This document shows positions 42,777 to 54,618 of a stretch of 64,000 nt of DNA, piece after piece. The notes under the pieces are model-generated. The model did not search any database and was not told where the DNA came from. It saw only the letters and a list, made by a program, of their open reading frames with translations. Location of the stretch: NCBI GenBank assembly GCA_947044405.1, contig CAMRHE010000169.1, positions 744,501-808,500 on the forward strand. The letters run 5' to 3'. Every line of letters starts with the position of its first letter. Position 1 is the first letter of the stretch. Made by a program: the position numbers and the translations under genes. This stretch comes from Leptodactylus fallax. Its lineage: Eukaryota > Chordata > Amphibia > Anura > Leptodactylidae.

Positions 42777-44805
42777 TAAATAGTGGTTTACAGGTGACAT
42801 TTGGCATTTTATAAAGATGAGGAGACAATTTATAAATCATAAAGACACATCAGAAGTATGCATCGGTGGCTATCCAGGTCAATTGCTAGTGAAAAGGGGT
42901 ACATGCAGTGCAGTGCAGCTTTTACCTCTTGTCAGAATTTGTTTGCTTTCCTAAAAGAGACCCGTAACAATTGTATATAACTACAATAAGTATATTGAAA
43001 AGTAAAGGGGTCTTAAATGATTCTCCTCTTTGATCAAAAAATATGACATGCCAATGAGACAGGCCAGCATGAATATATAATTTCAGAAGTCTCATTTTTG
43101 GCTTTGCTTTATAATGAGTTCTGTGTCTAATTATAATTTTAGTCAATTAACCTGATTAACCTGGGATAGCTGAACACATTTGCATGAAACAGTTGCAAAT
43201 ACACAATAACTGTCAAGACTGAATTTATTTTTAAGTTTTCTTCTAGTTATATAGAAAATGATTGTGGTGCATTAGTGTGCAAAATAGCACATTCTGCTAC
43301 TATATAACAACATGGAATGGCTGTGGTGCAGACTATAGGCTACTCGTAACTGTTTTCTGTCTCCTAGGCTCTTATATCCAGTAGGGGGCTAGAAGTGTAG
43401 ATAACATTATATCCTACAGCGCTGGCTCCCACATTGGATATAGTAGTCTAGAAGACAGTACAGAGTACTCTGCCCCTAATGTACATTTATGAGCATTCCA
43501 AAGCACAGACCATGGTGGTCCATGCTGCTGTTTAGAATCAGGATTTAGTATACAAGTTGATTAAAAACACATTCTTTTGCATTACAATCAGTTTTCTATA
43601 TAAATGTAGATATATTTTACCTGCATCTGATTTTTTATCTAATCTATTCAATAATTTCCATTTGTCCATTTATAACATGATCCTATTCAAATCAAAATTT
43701 CCATCTAAAAAGATCTCAGCCGTCCTCCTGTCTCTTCTCCCCTCCACTTCCTTGTGTTCAGCTCATTACAACATGAGCTCCTGCTTCTGCTAACTGCACA
43801 GTTATCTCTGGATTTACATACACAGATAACAGAGACACTGCTAAAGAAACATATCTAGCTCGTATCTGTGCTCAAAAACTGCAATCCATATGCAGTGAGA
43901 GAAGAGAATAGGATATAATGGCCATGAGTCATCATACCAACCTGTGAGCTGGACTGTAACCTAGACAACCAGCTGTAAACAATGGGGTGGGAAATTTAGC
44001 TGTATTGGACAGAGCAAGATAGATAAAGCAATGTATTGGGTAAAACACTTCAGTTGTCTTCAGCTATAAGTCTGTTTATGATCCTTGAGATGTGAATACC
44101 CTGAAAATAAGTATACTATGTTAGAAAAAGTACATATGATTCAAAAGTTTCAGTATGTATCAATGCAGCTCTGTCAGTATGTATGTTGAAAGTGATGACA
44201 CGGACATATTGTATACCTAGCTATGCATGCTGCAGGTCCATAGATTCATAAAATCACTCAGAAATCCTGGCTACCAAGTTTTCTCACTTTATGTGATGAT
44301 AATATGCCATTTTTATGCCCAGTATGTGCACAATAACTACTTCTGAAAGTTTTGATTGTCTCCTAAGTTTCAACAGATGTATGGTATGACTGGAAACATT
44401 GGTCAGCATAATATTGCCACCATTGGGTCACAAGTAGTACTGCAGCAATTGTAATCTACCAATAGCATCTTTTACCTGAATTTCCAGCATCATGAAGGAT
44501 ATTTGCCAGTGCGCTTGTAGCAGTACAGCTATTTTCGCTTCAATGGTCAATGTGTTTCATTTTATTTAAACCTGTTCCCAATATTGATCTTCAGTATGTT
44601 TCTTTATACAATGTAGAATGTTTACAGACTTCAACAAGTGTATTTCTTCTATTACTGATAAGCTTATAAGGCAAACAAGTACATTGAGTTGAAAAAAAAA
44701 ATTTAGACTGTAGAAATTTCATATGGAGATTATATTGGGATGGTTATCTATAATTTTGTTTTGTTCATTTAGTTTTCTAAGCATCAAATCTACAAAGACA
44801 AAGAT
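42777..44805. other. Unrecognised intergenic sequence, 2 kb
   Basis: I see no transposon termini, arrays or gene-like frames here. The mean composition is AT-rich and the longest open frames are under 80 codons. Confidence 0.45.
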
Positions 44806-44809
44806 TTAA

Positions 44810-45251
44810 ATAGAACTTTCCATCACCTCCACCAATTCCAGTTGTTTGCATCTTAAATAGGCGCTACCCCACTGATTCCAAAACAGTTGGAATTTTTCTC
44901 TAGCCCCAGCAATCAGTGCCATTTGTTTTTCTACCTGATATGCTTATTAGACTATCTACTATAAGGTGGGTGGTCTTTGATCACAGCAGACAAGGGGGTT
45001 GGCTTCTGAGCTCTGACGCTGTCTGCCTCCAACTGAAGCTCTTAATCACACTCCCTTTTCTGGCATGAGTCAGGACAATCTGCTTGGCAGTAGAAGTTTC
45101 ATTTAGCATATCAGAAACCAAAGCTAGTTGCACTGATTGCTCAGGAATGGTGGGGACTAGAGAAAAAATTTCAACTGTGCTGGAATCAGTGGAGCTGCAG
45201 CTATTACAGATGCAAGGAACAGCTGATGGTGGAGGCAGTCAAAGGTCCTCT
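44810..45251. mobile_element. TTAA-flanked CACCTCCACCAATTCC foldback element
   Basis: TTAA at 44806-44809 and 45252-45255. Arms ATCACCTCCACCAATTCCAG / GATGGTGGAGGCAGTC, CCACTGATTCCAAAACAG / TGCTGGAATCAGTGG and CCAGCAATCAGTGCCA / TTGCACTGATTGCTCAGG. 442 bp. Confidence 0.75.
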
Positions 45252-45255
45252 TTAA

Positions 45256-45579
45256 AGCATGATATAGTTGCCACTAGAGGGAGAACGGGACCTTACTGCA
45301 TACTGTCATACATTAAACACAGGATAATGACAGCTGCATCTTGATGGGGAATTGTTCAAGTCATTTATGCCCTAATTCTGATGTCAAAACATTGCAAAAT
45401 AGGGTTTTGTGACTTATAGGGCTTATTGGAGCAAAGATTTTGTAACATTTTTGACGCTACTCTCTCCACTTTTGCAACATTTGTGGGAAAGTGGGCATGG
45501 TTAGCCATGGTTATCCACTCATAATAAGTCTTCACCAATGGAGCATATTTGCTAAAGGTGGCCTGGTAAGGAAATATCC
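45256..45579. other. Unrecognised intergenic sequence
   Basis: No features recognised. Confidence 0.4.
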
Positions 45580-45583
45580 TTAA

Positions 45584-46298
45584 AGGGGTTTTCCGGGCAA
45601 AAAAACTTTTTAAAAAAGGTATTTTAGTGCTATTAATGGGTTAATAATTGCACCAAAATACCTTTAGCAGTGTTTTGAGTGATTTCTGACTTTCTCTGGG
45701 ATCTCTTAACATTGTCTGCATTTGTTTACATGGCTAGCTTCCTGCTTCCTTAGCCTACAACTCCCATGATTGCCTTCTCACTCCCTCTCTCACACCCCCC
45801 TCCCTATTTCCCTAGCTAGCCTGCGGACTACTGCTCTATCTATCTACCTACCTACCTACCTAACTCAGACTCAGTCCCCCCCCCCCCAATCATACTTACC
45901 TGTCTTCTGTGTCCTGGAGTTCATTTTCTTCAGTCCTGCTAGCATCTTCTTCTGTGGACTTCTTGCGCTTGCGTGGTATGCGCTCTTCGCTTCTGCCAGT
46001 GACTGCTTTATTGTGCAGGCGCTGGCAAAAGTGGAGGAAGTGACGCTTCATGCCAGAAGACTAAAGATGGTGGGTAAGTATGAGGGGGATGGGGGAAGTA
46101 TTGGTGATGCTTCATTTCCGGAAATCCGGAAACGGAACGTCACCGTATCATCAGAAAATGTGCTTGGGGTGGTCACATGACCGCCCCAGGTATATAGGCG
46201 AATAAACAATTTTTTTTTAATGAAGTTATTTAGAAGTTAGGCGGGGGGGAGTGGGTTTAGTTTAGGGTTTGATTTTCAATTTATCCCGGACAACCCCT
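45584..46298. mobile_element. TTAA-flanked foldback element, 715 bp
   Basis: TTAA at 45580-45583 and 46299-46302. Termini AGGGGTTTTCCGGGCAA and ATCCCGGACAACCCCT. The interior has a simple CTAC/CCCCCC stretch near 45838-45890 and a CTTACCTGTCTTCTGTG / GGTGGGTAAGTATG pair. Confidence 0.7.
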
Positions 46299-46302
46299 TT
46301 AA

Positions 46303-46488
46303 GGCTAAGGCACCACATTGCAGATTTTGCAGCAGTTTTTGAGCCAAAGCCAAGAGTGGTTTCAACAGGAATGAGAAATATATAGCAAGCATTTATACTT
46401 CTCCCTTCTGCTAAATCCACTCTTGACTTTGGCTCAAAAAGCGGCAGCAACAAAAAAAGCTCCTTTTCTTCAACGTGGAACCTTATCC
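46303..46488. mobile_element. TAA-MITE-1, clean TAA duplication
   Basis: GGCTAAGGCACCACATTGC to GTGGAACCTTATCC, TAA at 46300-46302 and 46489-46491. Arms TTTTTGAGCCAAAGCCAAGA and TCTTGACTTTGGCTCAAAAA pair closely. 186 bp. Its left TAA overlaps the TTAA of the preceding element. Confidence 0.85.
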
Positions 46489-46491
46489 TAA

Positions 46492-46690
46492 TGGGGTATT
46501 CTGGGATTATTCTGGGATTTTTGTCTTATAGGTTGGAGAAAAATAGCACTGTTATACAGTGCATGGAGCCAGAAGTAGATAGCTCCATACACTTTATGTA
46601 GCCCTGAACAACTGATTCATGTGAGGGATGACTGTAGACCCCCTACTGATCACATATTTATGGCCTATTCCTGGAAAATCCCTTTAAGGA
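46492..46690. mobile_element. GGGGTATTCTGGGA-type MITE remnant
   Basis: TGGGGTATTCTGGGATTATT faces CTATTCCTGGAAAATCCCTTTAAGG. Eroded interior with CTGATCACATATTTATGGC. Confidence 0.5.
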
Positions 46691-47199
46691 GACACTTTAC
46701 CTCTCTGAAACCGTGCAGATTTGTTGCAGACAGTTTCTGCTGCTCTTCCGACAAGAGGCATGACATAGCAGAAGCAAGCTGTGTGGTTTCGTGGGAAACA
46801 TTATACACCAAAAAAAGCACACAATAGGTGATGTAAAGTTAAACAGCAGTGTTTAAAGATGTACCAGATTTATTACCCTGCATCAGCCACTGTGATAAAT
46901 CTGGACCATTTTTAGACTGTCTAGTCTAAGTCTATAAAAAGTAAATCTGCCCTAATAAATATTTGAAAATATTAACTTTAATTTATTGGTGTTCCTTGTG
47001 CCATTTTACCTTACAATAACAGACATTTTTATGTAATACAGTTTAGAAATGTCAGATCCTACAATAACTTGTATATAAATTACCCACAGAAATGACTACC
47101 TGAAAAATGCTCCTGAGTTCAGCCCAATAAAATGATTACGAGTATGTGCCCACTCCATTGTGAGGGATCTGCTTTATTGTATATCAATAACATGAACAA
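46691..47199. other. Unrecognised intergenic sequence
   Basis: No features recognised. Confidence 0.4.
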
Positions 47200-48310
47200 A
47201 GAGTGTTTTATAATTGATCTTTAATCACTCAAGTAATAGGATTTTCTTTGTGGTCTGATACATCAAAAGAAACTTAATCTTAAACTGACCAAAATTCCCC
47301 CAACAATAGACTACATTTATAGGCACTAAGGACTTGAGACCTCAGAAATAATATAATCCCCAGATGTAAAACCAAGAGGTCAGGTAGTTACTTGGAGTGC
47401 CATAACGACCCTAAAATGAAGTGTCAAATCCAATTAAATATTTCCTGCTGGCGGTAATGCTTAAACAGTCTTTAGTATTTGCTGCTTCATAGGCTACTAA
47501 AATATGCAAACATATAGTCACGTCCGAAGGGAAATGTGTACTTTTTTTTTCTTTCTAATCTCATAATTGTGCGAGGCTAGCACTTTAAAGCTGAATAGTA
47601 GAATTGGAAACATGGTACAAAATATTAGAATTCAAATGAACCAATAAATATATATTAATATATATCAGCAGGACTCTTGAGTATTCCATTAAAGTCGAAA
47701 ACTAGAAAGGATTTAGATTAATTTGGTAAGAAGGCAGGTCAGAGCGTTTACAACAGTGGTATAGAAATGTATAGAGATGCAAAATTTTTTCGAGAGAGCT
47801 GAATTTGTACAAAATGCTGACTCTGACTGTCACAGCCGTGCTTTGGCTAAATCCACTGGAAAGATAGGAGGTTTTTCTAATTTGCTTTCCCTCTATTTTA
47901 ATAATAGCTGTGCATAAGTAATTTATGAAAGGCCAACCAGGCAGTGGGCAACAGAAAATTAAACTCATTTTTATCTGAAAGCAGGTGGATTTCTATATAT
48001 CATTAACATGCATAGAATTTCCACAATGTTATTTCTCATACTGATGGAATGTAACCAAATAATATGAGTTTTTTGCTTATGCACGAGTGAAATTTTTAGA
48101 TAAAAGTGCCAGCCCCAATGGCAATTTTCTGCAAAACGAAAACTAATTCTCTGAATCTTCTTATTACGGGAAGACTCATTTGGCTTGCATTGGAGACTGA
48201 CATAAGTGACTTTAGGATTTTACTAACAGATTAGATGAGATGGGAAGCCTCCTGTAATATCATTAGAACAGCCCAAGTAGAATCTGAGCCATTTTTCAAG
48301 GCTGCCAGGT
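47200..48310. other. Repeat-poor stretch, possible conserved non-coding DNA
   Basis: About 1.1 kb with no recognised transposon sequence. Contains ATATCATTAACATGCATAG, CCACAATGTTATTTC and AAACTAATTCTCTGAATC, motifs of the homeodomain and SOX type, in balanced composition. No open frame with a domain. Confidence 0.3.
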
Positions 48311-49180
48311 CATGTAAAGGGTTTTCATCTTAAGTTCTCCCTTTTTTTGATACTGTCCCCCATTTAAGATTTTTAAAACTACATTAAAATATATATTTTA
48401 GATAGTCTGAACAGATGAATACACAAGTTTGCATTTGGGCCACCTATTTTTAAATACATTCAATTCAGGGTATTCAAGATATATAAGAAAAACAAATGTT
48501 AAAATGATCAGTGAGGCCATTTATACGTAAGAGTAATTTATCATCATCATCTATATTATGTCTCTGCGCATTTTTTGTAACTGCTCTACCTAAAGGCCAT
48601 ATGTAGACAGCTGTGACATAGGCACATTTTAGCATCTGTAGTAAATCTATAGACCTCCTGTGGTTCTACCGTACCACACATAAGAGACCATACGATCCTA
48701 TTGGAATCTAATTCCGGTTTGCAATGCAAAGGTTGAAAGCAGTGGGAGACTCGCTATGATACAAGCAGGGCTGGCACTGCAAAAACCACTCCATTTTGCA
48801 TTTTGTCGCAGTGGTGACTTTCAGGAAAACACGTTGCAGAATTTCCATGACAGAAATTCAGTAGTATGCCCACACTTGTTACTCCAGCCTTAGGTCCCCT
48901 CACAGATGTAATTTGTAAAATGCACCAAAAATGCCTCATGTTATAATTCATACTTATAAATGACGTCTTTGGGATAAAAAGTCCTCACCCTCACTGTGTG
49001 TTACTGGAAAAAACAAAGAAATGCTGTAAGCCAAAAGGCAAAGGTCTAATATTTGGATCAGTTTTACATTAAAAAACAAGTGTGGCTGACAGCCGATTTG
49101 GTCATATATGGGTATTAGTTTTGCCCAAAATGTAAAGAAAAACCACAACTTGTGTCCATAATAACAGATATCTTTTTGTT
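48311..49180. other. Unrecognised intergenic sequence
   Basis: Nothing recognised. Confidence 0.4.
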
Positions 49181-49332
49181 GTTGTTTGGTTAAACAGGGT
49201 TTTCTAAAATCAGAATATAGATTAATGTCAGGTTGTCAGGAGCTCAGCTCATGGCAACCTTGCCCATCAGTTGAATAAATTACATCCTATCCTAAAGACA
49301 GGCTTTCAATATTCTGATCCAAGAAAACCCCT
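49181..49332. mobile_element. GGGGTTTTC-type MITE remnant abutting the next MITE
   Basis: ACAGGGTTTTCTAAAATCAG faces CAATATTCTGATCCAAGAAAACCCC. It ends at TTTA (49332-49335), the target site of the following TAA-MITE-2. Confidence 0.5.
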
Positions 49333-49335
49333 TTA

Positions 49336-49652
49336 GGCTAAGGCCCCATGTGGCGTCCCGCAGCAAAAAAAAAAAAGGAAGAACCATGATGTGATCCTGC
49401 CGCAGTTTCTCCCGCAGCACTTTTAGACAGAAAGTTTGCAGAGTTTTCCTCTGCGGACTTTCTGTTTCAATTATTCCTATGGGGAAACCGTCGGCTTTTT
49501 CGTAGGTATAATTGACATGCTGCGTGTCCGCAGTGCGGTTTTTCCCGCAAAGTGGGCATCCACTTTGCTCTGACTGTAAAACGCCGCAATTTTTTCTGCG
49601 GCGCTTCCGCCGTGGGCGAATCACAGCGTTTACGCCATGTGGGGCTTTAGCC
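49336..49652. mobile_element. TAA-MITE-2, complete with TTA duplication
   Basis: GGCTAAGGCCCCATGTGGCG to ATGTGGGGCTTTAGCC, TTA at 49333-49335 and 49653-49655. Contains the GAAACCGTCGGC / TTCGTAGGTATAATTGACAT core. Best-preserved member, 317 bp. Confidence 0.85.
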
Positions 49653-50108
49653 TTAAATTAGATTTTACTCTCAGGTGTTAAAAACAAAACTTCATATTTT
49701 TCCACCTCATACTCTGTTGAACACTTTGGTTCCTACTTCTCTATGTCTTTCATCTGTTATCATTTTTGAAAGCTCGGTCTGACAATTTTACAGAATTTGA
49801 CCTCTGCAATTTTAACATCATATGTTGGAAATTCAAATATCATGTAATGTATTGTTCTACTTACAGAATGGCTTTCCATACTAGCTCTTAAAGGGGTTGC
49901 TCATCTTAATATCCCTATCTATAATGCCTGTAAGCCCTAACAGCATAATGTTCATAGGCAACTCCTTTAACTGACCTAATTCTAATTAATTATTCTTAGT
50001 AACGTGTAAATATTAAGTAAATCAATATCTAAGAGTCTAAAATAATTTTATTTGATTACTTATCAAATTAAGTTATAACAATGGTAACATTCCATTGGTA
50101 TCTTTATT
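49653..50108. other. Unrecognised intergenic sequence
   Basis: CTTAAAGGGGTTGCTCATC near 49888 looks like one end of an AGGGGTTG-type MITE. The rest is unrecognised. Confidence 0.4.
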
Positions 50109-50319
50109 TCCCACGTTGCGGAAACACAGCTTTTTTTGTTGCAGATTTTGTTGCAATTTTTTGAGCCAAAGCCAGGAGTGGATTAAGCAGAAGGTAGAAG
50201 TATAAGAACTTCCTATATATTTCCCATTCCTTTTGAAGCCATTCTTGGTTTTGGCTCAAAAAAATGTAGCAAAATCTGCAAAAAAAAAAGCTGCATTTCT
50301 GCAACGTGGGGCTTTAGCC
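50109..50319. mobile_element. TAA-MITE-1 palindromic element
   Basis: CCCACGTTGCGGAAACACAG and TGCAACGTGGGGCTTTAGCC, TAA at 50320-50322. Arms TTTTTTGAGCCAAAGCCAGG and GGTTTTGGCTCAAAAAAATG. Confidence 0.8.
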
Positions 50320-50417
50320 TAAAAATGTAATGAAAAATGCCTAAAATGTATGTGAAGAATGTCTAATAAACTTTTGACATTTTCATGAGGCAAAATCCCA
50401 ACAAATAATCCACTTTA

Positions 50418-50717
50418 GACTAAGGCCCCATGTAGCACCACAGTGAAAAAAGCGCTGTGGGAAAAACCGTGGTGGAAATGCATTGCGGTTTTTCCCGCAG
50501 TGATTTTCACAGAAAGTCTGCAGAGGTTTCCTGCTTCCTTTATACCTATAGGGAAACCGCTGGCGTTTCTGTAGGTATAATTGACATGCTGCGATTTCCA
50601 AAACCACAATGTTTTTGGAAATCGCAGCAATTCCGCTGCGCCCGATTTTTCTGCAATGTGTGGATTGGATTCACTAGAATCACATCCACTTTGTAGTGAC
50701 TGTAAAATGCAGCAGCC
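50418..50717. mobile_element. TAA-MITE-2 directly abutting the next MITE
   Basis: TTA (50415-50417), GACTAAGGCCCCATGTAGC to AAAATGCAGCAGCC, TAA (50718-50720). Core TACCTATAGGGAAACCGCTG and TTCTGTAGGTATAATTGAC. Confidence 0.75.
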
Positions 50718-50720
50718 TAA

Positions 50721-51048
50721 GGCTAAAGTCCCACGTTGTGAAAATGCAGCATTTTTTACTACTGTGAAAATACAACAGAAATAAATGCAGCGTTTTGCAG
50801 CACGAGCAAAGTGTATGAGATTTGGTTCACTCTCATCCACACATTGCGGAAAAAAGAGCGGCAGAATTGTAAGCATTCCACCTGTATATTTAATAGGGGA
50901 AGAAAAAATGCAAAAAAAACCCCCAAAAAACGCTGATGAAAAAAAAGTGCACTGCTTTTTCGCTGCATTTTATTCCACACTGCTTTTCTGCCAAGTTTTT
51001 TCCACAGTGTTAATTTTTAGCTGCGTTTTGCTACATGGGGCCTTATCC
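50721..51048. mobile_element. GGCTAAAGTCCCACG MITE, TAA duplication
   Basis: GGCTAAAGTCCCACGTTG to ACATGGGGCCTTATCC, TAA at 50718-50720 and 51049-51051. Its left TAA is the right TAA of the preceding element. The interior has GCAGCGTTTTGCAGCACG and an A-rich GCACTGC block. 328 bp. Confidence 0.8.
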
Positions 51049-51051
51049 TAA

Positions 51052-51477
51052 AAATATATATTATATTATTACTGCAGAAAAAATGATTTTGGAGCATTTA
51101 AGACAATTTTCCTACATTTTCTCCATAAACTTATGTCATACAATTTTCTTTATTTAATACTCAATAGTATATAAACTCTGAATATTATAAAGTAGACAAC
51201 AAGATTTTCTTCTTTGCTTTGCTTTGTTTTGTCTCATATTGTGATTAAAGCTGAGAAATATATAAAGAAATCTTCTCTATTTGCATTGGAGTATGAGCCA
51301 TACCCTATAGAACTAGTTGCAGCAGGAGCTTCTCCCTCTGCCTTGTCTGCATTAGGACATAAATGTCAATAAGCCCCACACTCATGGCTAAGTCTTGCCT
51401 TTTTAGCCATTCTCTAACCAAAAGCCATCCAGCCAAGCATTCATGTAGGATATAACTCAGGTGTACCTTATGATAAG
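51052..51477. other. Unrecognised intergenic sequence
   Basis: Nothing recognised. Confidence 0.4.
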
Positions 51478-51481
51478 TTAA

Positions 51482-51939
51482 AAGGGTTGTCTAAGAGAAA
51501 TAAAAAATTTACCACAAGTTTGTTGTCACTTGACCACTGAAATCTGTCATTGGCCTTAGCAGTCTTATTTGCATGAGCGGCACCATTTTTGGTCCAACAG
51601 GATTGGTGGCACTCTTCATGAATTAAGTACATCCTCTGGTGGGCCCATGTGATATAAAAAACAAATACTCACCTCTTCCTGGGCCTCCGTCTCCTATGAT
51701 GGCAGGTTTGTTTGTTTGTATATAGGTCCATCGGCTGTTTTTGCCTGGTGATGGCTATAGTGGTCCTTTTGAACAAACTGGGCATCACTGGTGACATCAG
51801 CCAGGGACCTGTATACAGAAGAATGGAGTTCCTGCTTCTGTAAACGGAGGCCTTGGGAGAGGTGAGTACTCGTTTGTCATGTTTATAGGCCCACTACCAG
51901 CACTTTTAAGTAATAAAAAATGTTTTTTTTAACACCCCT
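51482..51939. mobile_element. TTAA-flanked foldback element, 458 bp
   Basis: TTAA at 51478-51481 and 51940-51943. AAGGGTTGTCTAAGAG to AACACCCC. ACAAATACTCACCTCTTCCTG pairs with GGAGAGGTGAGTACTCGTTTG. Confidence 0.7.
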
Positions 51940-51943
51940 TTAA

Positions 51944-52930
51944 TGTAAAAACGGGTTTTAAAAAAATCATATGTCCTATATGTGTTTGTGAATTGAACTT
52001 GACTGAATTTGATAGTTTAACTATTAATGTTCTGGTTTTCCAACAGACAAACTAAGGTAAGTTTAGGCACCTGGTAAACCAGTCTCATCCATGAACAGTA
52101 GAAGGTGCTGCAATAAAGGGAAGGAGGGAAAGAAAATCCCTCTGTAAACTTCTTGAAATCAGTTCTTCATTTTCAGGATAGTTGTTCCAGGCAAACCATA
52201 AATAGCATGGAATTCATTATAATGGGTTTGGCACAAATATAAAATATACTCTAAGCTGAGCTTTAAGTAGATTATAAACATTTAATATAGAGTGTTATCA
52301 TAATATTCAGAGCATCCAAATTGCAGACTTCTGTCAGCCACTTTCAGGCATGTTTCTGAAGATCATCGTTAATTCTGCTGATTTATGGTAATGCTGCGGC
52401 TCTATCACGTGGACCATCAGACGCCACTAACAAGCTTAGCATAAGCTAGCACTGAAATGGGTTGAGGTTTAAATTTCTGCAACAATTATAAAGCAGAGGA
52501 AAAGAAATCCCACTTCAGCAAAATAATAAAGTGCCTCACTTTACCAGTCCACATTAAACTCGGCAGCTGTGTTCTTAACCCTTTAGTGTCCAATAAAAAC
52601 CAGATGCAACACAATGACGAAACAAAAAGGTAAAACTGCTAGTTAAAATATTATTAAAAGAAGTCACTATGTATAATCTATTTAGATAAATGGGAATGTT
52701 CACAAACCCAGAATTAATGAAAACTACTTAGGATGTAAAGAAAAAGAAATTATATTTGATAGCTGTTTCATTTAAACACTTTTTTAGTTAAAATTAAGAA
52801 AATAAAATAAAATGTGAAATCTGACATGCTCTGTCCTATGTGCTGATAAAGGGTTAGGACTACAGAATCACTGAAGGAGAAAAGTCCCTAAAAACAGTAA
52901 TGGGTGTTATCTGTTACAACTGTTTTTCTA
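51944..52930. other. Repeat-poor stretch, possible conserved non-coding DNA at 52270-52600
   Basis: The part around 52310-52600 (CATCGTTAATTCTGCTGATT, TTCTGCAACAATTATAAAG) has no recognised repeat and a motif-dense texture. Function is speculative. Flanks are unrecognised. Confidence 0.25.
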
Positions 52931-52949
52931 CAAAGGCATCCTGTAGGGA

Positions 52950-53270
52950 TAAGGCTACATTCACATATCTGTCAAAGTCTGTGTTAGGAGCCTCCATTGC
53001 AGATTCCGTGCAAAAATGTTAGACAAAATAGCACAGCATATTGTACTTTTTATTTCGTAAAATGGTATGATGACAACCCCATTATAGTCTGTCGGGTAAA
53101 GGCCCTGGCACTGTTGGCATCCATCATGTAATAGATCCATCCTTGGCTTCCATTCCATTTTTCTTTTGTTGTTATGGAACAGGAAAGACGAGTGACCACC
53201 ATCTATGCAAGTATTACAAAAGCATGTATGCCTATTTTTAAGCTCAAAATTAAGTCTTTGCATTAAAAAC
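52950..53270. mobile_element. Degraded CTACATTCACATATCTGTC-type MITE
   Basis: GGCTACATTCACATATCTGTC is the typical left tip of the TTCACATGTCTG foldback repeats. The right tip is not found. Confidence 0.35.
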
Positions 53271-53277
53271 TGCATAA

Positions 53278-53542
53278 GGTTGGGGCCCCAGGTGGCATAA
53301 ACCATGCCATTTTACAGTCCTGCGAATCCTATCCACACATTACAGAAAAATACCCGCAGCAGAAATGCTGCAATTTCCAAATTCGTCACGTTTTTGGAAA
53401 TTGTAACATGTCAATTATACCTTATGAAACGCCAGCGGTTTCCCTATAGGTATAATTGAAGCAGAAAGTCTGCAGAAGAAACCTCTGCCGACTTTATGTG
53501 AAAAGCGCTGAGGGAAAAAACGCGATGCATGGGGCCTTAGCC
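53278..53542. mobile_element. TAA-MITE-2, TAA duplication
   Basis: GGTTGGGGCCCCAGGTGGC to GCATGGGGCCTTAGCC, TAA at 53275-53277 and 53543-53545. Confidence 0.8.
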
Positions 53543-53545
53543 TAA

Positions 53546-53745
53546 GGGTAGTAGCACACGACCATATTTCACCCGTGAAACACGGTCCATGTGTTAGCCA
53601 GATTTACCGGCTTGAACTTCGTGTTGGGAGCGGGACTCTTAGCAGTATAGTTATCTATGATGCTAAGAGTCCCTGCCTCCCAGCGACATACTGTCCCGTA
53701 TCAATTACAGCTGTTTCTTTGTTATACATTATGCAGTATTTTTTT
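53546..53745. mobile_element. GCTGGGAGGCAG-type foldback MITE, partial
   Basis: GGGACTCTTAGCAGTATAGTT and GATGCTAAGAGTCCCTGCCTCC as at 37226-37550. The right half is replaced by a TAA-MITE-1 piece. Confidence 0.55.
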
Positions 53746-53882
53746 TTTTTTTAAAGGAATGTGAAATATAAAGGAATCTCTTTCAATTCTACCTGCTCAA
53801 TCCACGCCTGGCTGTGGCTCAAAAAACCGTAGCAAAATCTGCAGCAAAAAAAGCAGCTTTTCTGTGATGTGGGGCCTTAGCC
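53746..53882. mobile_element. TAA-MITE-1, right half
   Basis: CTGGCTGTGGCTCAAAAAACC to GATGTGGGGCCTTAGCC, then TAA (53883-53885). The left arm is missing. Confidence 0.65.
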
Positions 53883-54098
53883 TAAGTTATATTTGTGTCT
53901 AAATCCATTAGTCAACCAGAAATTTCTGCATGCACAATTACATAATTCAACATACATTAGGTCCAAAACTGCATGAATGTAAGCAGCAAAATTAGTACAA
54001 CAGCCAACATAAAAAATAAAGACTATAATCCATCCCTTTTAAAAAACACTACAAAACCCATGTATTTTCTAATCATAGGTACCCTGAAGATTCTCATG

Positions 54099-54422
54099 CC
54101 GGGGCCCCACGTAGCGTAAACGCTGCAATTTGGCTGCGGCATTTTACACTAATTGCAAAGCAGATGGGATTCTGGCTAATCCCATTCACACATTGCAGAA
54201 AATAATCCGCAGCGGAAATGCTGCGATTTGAAAAACACTTGCATTTTTGCAAATCGCAGCATGTCAGTTATATGCTGGCAGTTTTCGTATAGTATAATGG
54301 AAACAGAAAGTCTGTAGAGTTTTCTTGTGAAAAGAGCTGCAGGAAAAACCGCAATGTGTTTTCCGCCACGGTTTTTTCCACAGCGCTTTTTGGTTACGGC
54401 CTGCTACGTGGGGCCCTACGTC
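54099..54422. mobile_element. TAA-MITE-2 copy
   Basis: CCGGGGCCCCACGTAGCG to GCTACGTGGGGCCCTACGTC, TAA at 54423-54425. Core blocks AATCCCATTCACACATTGCA and AAATCGCAGCATGTCAG. Confidence 0.7.
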
Positions 54423-54618
54423 TAAATTGGTTAGAATAATAATTTTCTTTTGCTGCAGTAATCCAAAGAACCAGAAATGTTATAAGAGTTTAACTATAGC
54501 CGTCCATCAGTTGATAGCACTATAATAAATCAAATTTTTGGCCTCACGGTTTTTAACCCACTAGCGACTGTCATATAGACGTTCAACGCCGTTCAATAAT
54601 GGGCATTATTACATTGTA

